In this document: one piece after another, positions 4,986 through 10,463 of the stretch
Position numbering within the stretch: position 1 is the first letter of the stretch
Layout of the letters: each line of letters opens with the position of its first letter
Assembly: GCA_001820485.1 (NCBI GenBank)
Contig: MHPU01000017.1
Span: forward strand, 1-10,463
DNA length: 10,463 nucleotides
Direction: 5' to 3'
Origin: Candidatus Staskawiczbacteria bacterium RIFOXYD1_FULL_32_13
GTDB taxonomy: Bacteria; Patescibacteriota; Minisyncoccia; Minisyncoccales; Staskawiczbacteraceae
Notes under the pieces: model-generated
Seen by the model: the letters and a program-made list of their open reading frames with translations, nothing else
Told to the model about the DNA's origin: nothing
Database searches by the model: none
Translations under genes and position numbers: made by a program

Positions 4986-5017
4986 AAATGTATAAAATAT
5001 GATAGAATAGATTTGTT

Positions 5018-5100
5018 GGAGAGTTAGTCTAATGGTAAGGCAATGGTTTCGAAAACCATGGGGAGAAATCCCTCTGCAGGTTCGAGTCCTGCACTCTCCG
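5018..5100 (+). tRNA. tRNA-Ser (anticodon CGA)
   Basis: Cloverleaf with acceptor GGAGAGT (5018-5024) and ACTCTCC (5093-5099) plus discriminator G, as expected for serine. Anticodon stem ATGGT/ACCAT (5043-5047, 5055-5059) holds a TTCGAAA loop with anticodon CGA at 5050-5052, reading UCG. A long variable arm (GGG-AGAAAT-CCC) shows class II structure, and the T-arm GCAGG-TTCGAGT-CCTGC is canonical. No CCA is encoded. A TAGAAT box at 5003-5008 may be its -10. Confidence 0.95.
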
Positions 5101-5196
5101 CAAAATATTTTTTTGAATTTTATTTAACTTGAAGTGTATATAAAATTATGGTAAATTTAATTATAAAATAAATATAAAATTAAAATGTAATATAAT

Positions 5197-7071
5197 ATGG
5201 CAGATAAAAAAATAGTAAAAAATAATATGAATCCAATTTATAAAAATATTGTAATTGCGGTTATTGTTTTTTTTGTTTTGGGCGGAGTTTTTAGCTTGCT
5301 TTATGCTCCTCAAGAGAAGCAAAATTTTATTTCTGTTTCTCAGCTGGTGCAAGATATTAATTCTGAAAAAGTTAAAAAGATAGAAGTTATGGTAAATGAG
5401 CTATTAATAACTTTTTCAGATGATAAAAAAGCAGTTTCTATAAAAGAAACAAATGCTGTTTTGCCAGATTTTTTAGTAAATTTAGGAGCTGATAAAGAAA
5501 AATTACAAAAAACTGAAATCAGTGTTATAACACAAAAAGAAAGTGTTTGGTCTTGGCTTTTGCCGATTTTAATTTATGGAATTTTGCCTTTGCTTGTAAT
5601 TGGATTTTTCTTTTGGACAATGATAAAACAAGCAAAAACTGGAGCTATGCAAACTTTTGATTTTACAAAAGCAAGAGCCAGAATTTTTGGGGCTGAAGGG
5701 CATGATAAAGAAAAGATTACTTTTAAAGAAGTAGCTGGATTGAAAGAAGCAAAAGAAGAGCTTGTTGAAATTGTAGATTTTCTAAAATTTCCAAAAAAAT
5801 ATTTAGCAATGGGAGCTAAAATACCAAGAGGGGTTTTACTTTTAGGTGGAGCTGGTGTAGGAAAAACTTTACTTGCTAGGGCCACGGCTGGTGAGGCAAA
5901 TGTACCATTTTTTTCAATTTCTGGATCTGAATTTGTAGAAATGTTTGTTGGAGTGGGATCTGCTCGTGTAAGAGATTTATTTGCAACTGCAAAAAAAGCT
6001 TCGCCATCAATAATATTTATAGATGAATTAGATGCTATTGGAAGACACAGAGGTGCTGGTATTGGTGGTGGACATGATGAAAGAGAACAAACATTAAACC
6101 AAATTTTAGTTGAGATGGATGGATTTGATAGAGAAACAGATGTAATTGTTATGGCAGCTACAAATAGAGGAGATATTTTAGATCCAGCACTTTTAAGACC
6201 TGGGAGATTTGATAGAAAAATTATTTTAGATCCGCCAGATGTTCATGGAAGAGAAGAAGTTTTAAAAATTCATGTTAAAGGAAAACCATTAGCTGAAAAT
6301 GTAAATTTAAAAGAAGTTTCTGAAAGAACGCCTGGATTTTCTGGAGCTGATTTAGCTAATTTAGCCAATGAAGCTGCGCTATTGGCGGCCCGTAGAAATA
6401 AAGTACAAATTTATCAATCTGAATTTCTAGAATCAATTGAAAAAGTTTTACTTGGACCAGAGAGAAAATCTCATGTTTTGTCCACAAAAGAAAAAGAAAT
6501 TGCTGCGTATCACGAAGCAGGACACGCATTAGTTTCTGCATCTATTGCAGGCACTGAACCTATAAGAAAAATTTCAATTATTTCTCGTGGTATGGCAGCG
6601 GGTTATACACTGCAAGTTCCTTCTGAAGAAAACAGAATGAGAACTAAAACACAATTTTTGGCTGAATTAGCTACATTATTAGGAGGGTATACAGCTGAGA
6701 AACTTACATTTGGCGACATCACAACTGGAGCTTCAAATGATTTAAGTCGTGCTTCAGATATTGCCAGACGTCTAATAAAAGAATATGGAATGTCATCTTT
6801 GGGACCAATTGTTTTTGGTGAAAAGGAGGAGTTAGTATTTTTAGGTAAAGAGATTTCAGAACAAAGAAATTATTCTGAAACTGTTGCTAACAAAATTGAT
6901 TTGGAAGTAGAAAAGTTTATAAGAACAGCAGAAAAAACAGCCACAGATATTTTAGCTAAAAGAAAAGATTTGCTTTCTAAAATTGCTAAAACTTTAATAG
7001 AAAAAGAAACAATTGAAAAGGATGATTTTGAAAAAATAATGAATACAGCAACTGGGAAAACCAAAAAATAA
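5197..7071 (+). CDS. ftsH: ATP-dependent zinc metalloprotease FtsH
   Basis: A 624-residue membrane-anchored AAA+ protease of normal length. Two membrane segments (about 17-36 and 120-142) bracket an extracytoplasmic domain. The AAA module has Walker A GGAGVGKT (217-224), pore motif MFVG (249-252), Walker B IIFIDELDAIG (272-282), and the second region of homology ATNRGDILDPALLRPGRFDR (321-340). The M41 protease has HEAGH (439-443) and a third zinc ligand at D515 in GASND. FtsH degrades misfolded membrane proteins and selected soluble proteins, in some bacteria including tmRNA-tagged ones. The Walker A deviates from the usual GPPGTGKT but keeps GxxxxGKT. The ATG directly follows a TATAAT, which is too close to be its -10; a weak TTGAAT-18-TATATA lies at 5113-5142. 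A terminator follows at 7083. Confidence 0.98.
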   Translation: MADKKIVKNNMNPIYKNIVIAVIVFFVLGGVFSLLYAPQEKQNFISVSQLVQDINSEKVKKIEVMVNELLITFSDDKKAVSIKETNAVLPDFLVNLGADKEKLQKTEISVITQKESVWSWLLPILIYGILPLLVIGFFFWTMIKQAKTGAMQTFDFTKARARIFGAEGHDKEKITFKEVAGLKEAKEELVEIVDFLKFPKKYLAMGAKIPRGVLLLGGAGVGKTLLARATAGEANVPFFSISGSEFVEMFVGVGSARVRDLFATAKKASPSIIFIDELDAIGRHRGAGIGGGHDEREQTLNQILVEMDGFDRETDVIVMAATNRGDILDPALLRPGRFDRKIILDPPDVHGREEVLKIHVKGKPLAENVNLKEVSERTPGFSGADLANLANEAALLAARRNKVQIYQSEFLESIEKVLLGPERKSHVLSTKEKEIAAYHEAGHALVSASIAGTEPIRKISIISRGMAAGYTLQVPSEENRMRTKTQFLAELATLLGGYTAEKLTFGDITTGASNDLSRASDIARRLIKEYGMSSLGPIVFGEKEELVFLGKEISEQRNYSETVANKIDLEVEKFIRTAEKTATDILAKRKDLLSKIAKTLIEKETIEKDDFEKIMNTATGKTKK

Positions 7072-7082
7072 AAATAGAATAG

Positions 7083-7118
7083 AACCACTTTATTAAAAAA
7101 GTGGTTTTGTTTTTTTTG
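7083..7118 (+). terminator. ftsH terminator
   Basis: AACCACTTT (7083-7091) pairs with AAAGTGGTT (7098-7106) around ATTAAA, then TTGTTTTTTTT. It begins 11 bases after the ftsH stop and its T tract carries the likely -35 of the next gene. Confidence 0.85.
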
Positions 7119-7135
7119 GAAATTTAGTTTATAAT
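7107..7135 (+). promoter_or_regulatory. Promoter of the SET/PurD-like operon, nearly leaderless
   Basis: TTGTTT (7107-7112), a 17-base spacer and a perfect TATAAT (7130-7135), eight bases before the ATG at 7144. The start would fall one or two bases before the start codon. Confidence 0.6.
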
Positions 7136-7143
7136 AAAATATT

Positions 7144-7539
7144 ATGGAAATATTTCCACCAAAAAAAATAAAAATTGTTGATGTGCCAGGTAAAGGAAGG
7201 GGCGTTGTTGCTTTGGAAGATATAGAAAAAGATGAGATAATAGAAATTTGTCCGATTTTATTTATATCTAAAAAAGAGGTAGATTTTATTAAAAATAATT
7301 CAGAAATTTTAAAATATTATTATTTATGGCAATATGCTATAAATAAATATTGTTTAATGTTGGGTTACGGTTCAATATATAATCATAGCCTTACTCCAAA
7401 TGCAGATGTTGATTATAATATTAAAAATCCTAAAAATTATTTAATTTTTGAAGCTATAAAAGACATAAAAGTAGGTGAAGAGATTTTAATTGATTATGAA
7501 TTTGATGAAAATAAAGAAGATTTTTTAAAATTAGATTAA
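7144..7539 (+). CDS. SET-domain protein (putative lysine methyltransferase)
   Basis: The 131-residue protein is a minimal SET domain. It has the N-terminal GKGRGVVALEDIEKDEII (16-33), the knot-forming YGSIYNHSLTPNADV (75-89; NHS at 80-82, family consensus NHSxxPN) and the C-terminal AIKDIKVGEEILIDY (104-118; consensus GEELxxDY with Y118 as the expected catalytic tyrosine). SET enzymes transfer methyl from S-adenosylmethionine to protein lysines; the target here is unknown. The post-SET zinc cysteines of many eukaryotic members are absent, as is usual in short bacterial forms. It starts almost at the transcription start and is followed 21 bases later by a PurD-like ligase without an intervening terminator, so the two are probably co-transcribed. 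Confidence 0.88.
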   Translation: MEIFPPKKIKIVDVPGKGRGVVALEDIEKDEIIEICPILFISKKEVDFIKNNSEILKYYYLWQYAINKYCLMLGYGSIYNHSLTPNADVDYNIKNPKNYLIFEAIKDIKVGEEILIDYEFDENKEDFLKLD

Positions 7540-7560
7540 TATTAAAATTTTAATGTAAAA

Positions 7561-8955
7561 ATGGAAAATAATAATCAAATAAGTAATAATGGACATAATA
7601 ATGGTAATGGAGGTAATGTTCACAATGGAAAAGAAATTTTATTGGTTAACCCTTTAGAACAAATTAAAACTCCTAAAAAGTTTTTGTTTGTGGGCTGGGA
7701 AAGTTTGTCTGGAGATTTGGCTTTGCAAATTAAAAAAGAGGGACATGAAGTTAAAGTATATTTTAGAACTAGCGAAGGTGCGGATAGAGATGTTTATGAT
7801 GGTTTTTTAGAAAAAATTGCAGATTATAAGGAATTTATTGAATGGGCAGATGTAATTGTTTTTGATGATGTAGGTTTTGGCAAACAAGCAGATGATTTAA
7901 GGAAACAAGGGAAATTAGTTGTGGGTGGCTCTGAATACACAGATAAACTTGAAGAAAACAGAGAATTTGGACAATCTGAAATGAAAAAAAATGGGCTTTT
8001 AACACTTCCTCATTGGGATTTTTCTAGTTATGATTTAGCGTTAAAATTTATTGAAGAAAATCCAGGTAGATATGTTTTTAAGCCGTCTGGTTTTGTTCAA
8101 TCTGATGCAAAGGGAATTTTATTTTTAGGTAAAGATGAAGATGGCAAAGATATTCATGAAATAATTAAATCAAACAAAAAAGTATTAGAAAAAAAGGTAA
8201 AACAATTTCAGCTTCAAAAATTTGCTTCAGGAGTTGAGGTGGCTGTTGGGGCGTTTTTTAATGGTAATGATTTTATTTATCCTGTAAATATTAATTTTGA
8301 ACATAAAAAGTTATTTCCCGGAGATATTGGGCCTTACACGGGCGAAATGGGCACATTGATGTATTGGTCGCTTCCTAATACAATATTTAGAACTACACTT
8401 GAGAAAATGAGAGAAGATATTAAAAAATCAGGATATGTGGGTTATATTGATATAAATTGTATTGCAAATGCTAGGGGTATTTATCCTTTGGAATATACTT
8501 GTAGATTTGGTTATCCTCATATTTCTATTGCAATGGAAGGTGTTATTTCTGAGTGGGGAACTTTTTTATATAAAATTGCAAAAGGAGAAAATCTTGAATT
8601 AAAAACCAAAAAAGGTTTTCAAATAGGAGTCGTTTGTGCAGTGCCTCCATTTCCATATGACGACAAAATAGAAATGAGTATTTATAAAGATTTATCAATT
8701 ATTTTTAAAAAGCCAAATTTAGATGGAATTCATTTAGGAGATGTAAAATTAGTTGATAATCATTGGCAAATAGCAGGGGACACAGGTTATGCTTTGGTTG
8801 TAACAGGAAGTGGAATTACAGTTGAAGATGCAAGAAAACAAGTTTACGCAAGATTAGAAAACATACTTTTGCAAAATATGTTTTATAGAACAGATATTGG
8901 TTTAGGTTGGAATGAAGATTCTGATAAACTTCAAACCTGGGGATATTTATACTGA
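7561..8955 (+). CDS. PurD-like ATP-grasp ligase (GARS paralogue)
   Basis: The 464-residue protein follows the glycinamide ribonucleotide synthetase (PurD) layout: N-domain (about 40-125), ATP-grasp lysine region RYVFKPSGF (170-178), QKFASGVEVAVGAFFNG (219-235), NFEHKKLFPGDIGPYTGEMG (245-264), EYTCRFGYPH (311-320) and a C-domain ending VEDARKQVYARL and FYRTDIG (441-447). The N-domain lacks the GxGGREHA motif typical of PurD (here VGWESLSGD, 44-52), so the substrate may not be phosphoribosylamine plus glycine; no other purine gene is nearby. Residues 1-23 form an Asn/Gly/His-rich tail from AAT/GGT repeats. The ATG at 7561 is the only in-frame ATG near the N-terminus. It is probably co-transcribed with the SET gene, and a strong terminator follows. 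Confidence 0.85.
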   Translation: MENNNQISNNGHNNGNGGNVHNGKEILLVNPLEQIKTPKKFLFVGWESLSGDLALQIKKEGHEVKVYFRTSEGADRDVYDGFLEKIADYKEFIEWADVIVFDDVGFGKQADDLRKQGKLVVGGSEYTDKLEENREFGQSEMKKNGLLTLPHWDFSSYDLALKFIEENPGRYVFKPSGFVQSDAKGILFLGKDEDGKDIHEIIKSNKKVLEKKVKQFQLQKFASGVEVAVGAFFNGNDFIYPVNINFEHKKLFPGDIGPYTGEMGTLMYWSLPNTIFRTTLEKMREDIKKSGYVGYIDINCIANARGIYPLEYTCRFGYPHISIAMEGVISEWGTFLYKIAKGENLELKTKKGFQIGVVCAVPPFPYDDKIEMSIYKDLSIIFKKPNLDGIHLGDVKLVDNHWQIAGDTGYALVVTGSGITVEDARKQVYARLENILLQNMFYRTDIGLGWNEDSDKLQTWGYLY

Positions 8956-8978
8956 GAAAAATATATATTTAATAATTT

Positions 8979-9010
8979 AAAATAGCTTGAGGCCAAGCTA
9001 TTTTTGTTTT
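8979..9010 (+). terminator. Terminator of the SET/PurD-like operon
   Basis: AAATAGCTTG (8980-8989) pairs perfectly with CAAGCTATTT (8994-9003) around AGGC, followed by TTGTTTT. Confidence 0.9.
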
Positions 9011-9015
9011 AAAGC

Positions 9016-9044
9016 TTGACATAGGTTTGTTTATTTGATATACT
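9016..9044 (+). promoter_or_regulatory. Near-consensus promoter of the TrpR/YerC-like gene
   Basis: A perfect TTGACA (9016-9021), a 17-base spacer and TATACT (9039-9044). This is the closest match to consensus in the window. Predicted start is near 9051, inside the palindrome described next. Confidence 0.85.
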
Positions 9045-9065
9045 TACTTTAGTTAAGTAAAGTAA
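9044..9065. promoter_or_regulatory. Palindromic operator resembling the trp operator
   Basis: TTACTTTA and TAAAGTAA arms surround a GTTAAG centre, spanning the predicted transcription start. The centre TAGTTAAGTA resembles the core TAGTTAACTA of the E. coli trp operator. Placement over the start of a TrpR-family gene suggests autorepression. Confidence 0.65.
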
Positions 9066-9075
9066 ATTAATTATT

Positions 9076-9408
9076 ATGTTTTCTAAAATTGAAGATAAAA
9101 AAATAAACGAATTAATGAATGCAATTTTATTGCTTAAGAATTCTGGTGAAGCGAAGAAGTTTTTTCGTGATTTGTTAACAGAAAAAGAGCTTAAAGAATT
9201 TGGCAATAGGTGGAAAGCCGCCAGAATGCTTTCAAATAATGTTTTATATACAAGAATAGAAAAAGAAACAGGTCTAAGTTCAACAACAGTTGCTCGAATT
9301 TCTAAGTGGCTAAATAATGGAAAAAATGGATATAATTTGATTATTAAAAGGATTAAGGGATCAGCAAATCATCATTCTCAACTTTTGGTTGGGAAAGGTT
9401 TGCGTTGA
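9076..9408 (+). CDS. TrpR/YerC-family helix-turn-helix repressor
   Basis: The 110-residue, all-helical protein matches the YerC/YecD branch of the Trp repressor superfamily: LLTEKELKEFGNRWKAARML (33-52) is the family core and YTRIEKETGLSSTTVARISKWL (58-79) is the helix-turn-helix. The YerC length is about 100 residues, so it is complete; the tail after residue 93 is extra and basic. TrpR proteins bind DNA as dimers with tryptophan as co-repressor; the YerC branch is largely uncharacterised, so the ligand here is unknown. It has the strongest promoter in the window and a trp-operator-like palindrome on its start site, implying negative autoregulation. No tryptophan genes are visible. A GC-rich terminator follows at 9444. 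Confidence 0.9.
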   Translation: MFSKIEDKKINELMNAILLLKNSGEAKKFFRDLLTEKELKEFGNRWKAARMLSNNVLYTRIEKETGLSSTTVARISKWLNNGKNGYNLIIKRIKGSANHHSQLLVGKGLR

Positions 9409-9440
9409 GATTTTTAAAATAATTTTTTAAAGTTTAAACT

Positions 9441-9472
9441 CAGCCCCTTCCTAATCGGAAGGGGTTTTGTTT
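9441..9472 (+). terminator. GC-rich terminator
   Basis: CCCCTTCC (9444-9451) pairs perfectly with GGAAGGGG (9457-9464) around TAATC, followed by TTTTGTTT. It ends only 11 bases before the next ATG, leaving no room for an ordinary promoter between them. Confidence 0.9.
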
Positions 9473-9483
9473 GCCTACCTAAA

Positions 9484-10419
9484 ATGGCAAATTTGTACTT
9501 TGATAAGGGGGTCGCAGTGATTAATTTTTATGAGTTTGTTTTGAATAGCTCAGTCGTTGCTAAGAAAATCTACCGGGAAGATTACCATTTCACGACAAAT
9601 CGGGGCGTTGTAATCTCTCATGAAGTTAGAATTGAGCTCAAAAGGCTCTTGTCTAGCTTCAACAATCAGGTTGGCATTGAGAAAACACCGTACTACAGAA
9701 TCGATGCGTTTTTTGATGATGAGTCTTTGTGGATATTGGAGATTAACGCATCGTTCGTGGATGGTTGGGGCACCGCGTTAAACCTTGCTCGCGCCGGTGG
9801 AATTAGGATTAGCTCTGAATTGCTGACTTTTCCGACATTTTTCGCCAGCAAGAGTTGGGAGTACATGCCTGAGCTGGAACTGTTTGTGGATGAACTTGCA
9901 AGACTTGGGCTCTCGGGCCATCACATCCACGAATTGCATGGTAACGGAGTAGATTCGACTTATGTTTATGGTCGCGTCGGTTCAAAAGATCAGCCGAACA
10001 TATTACCATACGATGGACTTCGGTTGGACAACAAGCTCAATCTTGGCTTGTTGAGTCGGGGGTGGGATAGTGTCGCGGTAAAGATTCCGCGGCATTACAT
10101 TAACCGCTTTGATTCGTGGGAAGAAATTCCTACGGACGTTGTCCTAAAGTTCTGCGACAAGAGCAGTTTGGAGTGTAAACAAACTCGTCAGAGCGTTTTG
10201 TTTGACAAGCCGTCTGGCAAGGCCCCGTTCATTAGGAGGTGTTATCGAGAAGAGAAGCTTGTCGCACAGAACTTTGTGCAACCCGTCAAACAGAACGGGA
10301 GCAGTTGTCAATTAGTTATTCTTGCGATTGGCGAAGAGCCAATAACCGGTTACGTGCAATACAGCCGGGAAAGAATTATCAATGACAATTCTGTTCATGG
10401 TCCGTTGCAGTTCGTTTGA
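9484..10419 (+). CDS. Putative circularly permuted ATP-grasp-like protein, GC-rich
   Basis: A 311-residue protein of uncertain family. The stretch YYRIDAFF (70-77) then SLWILEINASFVDGWG (81-96) has the R-x-D and E-x-N pattern of ATP-grasp metal-binding sites. Later come DVVLKF (218-223, possible ATP lysine) and EKLVAQNFVQP (257-267). This order, with metal site before lysine, is that of circularly permuted ATP-grasps such as the glutathionylspermidine synthase family; it is an inference without alignment. No membrane segment or signal peptide is seen. Base and codon use are unlike all neighbours (frequent CGG, CTC, GTC, GCG), suggesting transfer. Alternative start: GTG at 9517, preceded by AAGGGGG at five-base spacing, giving 300 residues; this is the only clear Shine-Dalgarno in the window. 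It is bounded by GC-rich terminators on both sides. Confidence 0.6.
   Translation: MANLYFDKGVAVINFYEFVLNSSVVAKKIYREDYHFTTNRGVVISHEVRIELKRLLSSFNNQVGIEKTPYYRIDAFFDDESLWILEINASFVDGWGTALNLARAGGIRISSELLTFPTFFASKSWEYMPELELFVDELARLGLSGHHIHELHGNGVDSTYVYGRVGSKDQPNILPYDGLRLDNKLNLGLLSRGWDSVAVKIPRHYINRFDSWEEIPTDVVLKFCDKSSLECKQTRQSVLFDKPSGKAPFIRRCYREEKLVAQNFVQPVKQNGSSCQLVILAIGEEPITGYVQYSRERIINDNSVHGPLQFV
9505..9519 (+). promoter_or_regulatory. Shine-Dalgarno plus alternative GTG start
   Basis: AAGGGGG (9505-9511), five bases, then in-frame GTG (9517-9519). It may be the true start of the ATP-grasp-like gene in place of the ATG at 9484, which has no ribosome binding site and abuts the terminator. Confidence 0.5.
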
Positions 10420-10424
10420 GGCAC

Positions 10425-10457
10425 GGGGCGCGCCTTTATTGCGCCCCTTATTTTTTT
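10425..10457 (+). terminator. Terminator of the ATP-grasp-like gene
   Basis: GGGGCGC (10425-10431) pairs perfectly with GCGCCCC (10441-10447) around a nine-base loop, followed by TTATTTTTTT. It starts six bases after the stop codon. Confidence 0.9.
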
Positions 10458-10463
10458 AAATAT

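Noticed and set aside
5018..5100. tRNA-Ser as an attachment site of an integrated element
   Set aside because: No repeat of the tRNA 3' end and no integrase was found in the window.
5191..5196. TATAAT immediately before the ftsH ATG as its promoter
   Set aside because: A start about seven bases downstream would fall inside the coding sequence and remove the ATG.
5574..5885. 103-codon minus-strand frame inside ftsH
   Set aside because: It is antisense to the conserved AAA domain, has no promoter or family match and is a shadow of codon bias.
9809..10009. Minus-strand 66-codon frame in the GC-rich gene
   Set aside because: The plus-strand frame is longer, continuous and has ATP-grasp-like motifs.
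1..10463. CRISPR array, insertion sequence or prophage
   Set aside because: No regularly spaced repeats, transposase, integrase or phage structural genes were seen.
1..10463. UGA-glycine genetic code
   Set aside because: UGA terminates several well-delimited genes directly before intrinsic terminators or downstream genes, and no conserved glycine falls on an in-frame UGA.

Overview
This window looks like chromosome from a streamlined, AT-rich bacterium of the Candidate Phyla Radiation (Patescibacteria, Parcubacteria-like). The grounds are very low GC, tiny intergenic gaps, almost no Shine-Dalgarno sequences, short U-rich terminators and lineage-typical small genes (DUF6922/AbiEii pair, YerC-like TrpR homologue, PurD-like orphan ligase). 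UGA is used as a stop in several genes (for example at 539-541, 8953-8955 and 9406-9408), which argues against the UGA-glycine code of Gracilibacteria and Absconditabacteria. The lineage is inferred from gene content and style; no marker phylogeny was possible.

Layout. 1-1540: a terminator from an upstream unit, a Nudix hydrolase (Ap4A hydrolase-like), then an overlapping two-gene module (DUF6922-type partner plus AbiEii nucleotidyltransferase toxin) with its own nearly leaderless promoter. 1541-2282: an orphan charged protein whose promoter spacer contains nine consecutive G residues, ending at a bidirectional terminator. 2293-4303 (minus strand): a translation block in the order smpB, ssrA (one-piece tmRNA, tag ANIFNKQPALAYA), infC, rpmI, rplT. 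4304-5196: a divergent intergenic region with a possible micro-ORF, a strong promoter and an attenuator-like hairpin, then a small membrane protein with a HLHHW motif and a tRNA-Ser(CGA). 5197-7118: ftsH and its terminator. 7130-9010: a SET-domain protein and a PurD-like ATP-grasp ligase, probably one operon. 9016-9472: a YerC/TrpR-family repressor with a strong promoter and a trp-operator-like palindrome over its start site. 9484-10457: a conspicuously GC-richer gene, probably a circularly permuted ATP-grasp enzyme, with its own GC-rich terminator.

How it fits together. The centre is housekeeping: trans-translation (tmRNA and SmpB), translation initiation and the 50S assembly proteins L35 and L20, with the membrane protease FtsH nearby, which in other bacteria can degrade some tmRNA-tagged proteins. 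The flanks are accessory. The most interesting signals are regulatory: a candidate phase-variable promoter, an autoregulatory trp-like operator, leaderless promoters, a non-ATG infC start and a near-duplicated element on both sides of ssrA. The GC-rich right-end gene is the best candidate for recent horizontal acquisition.
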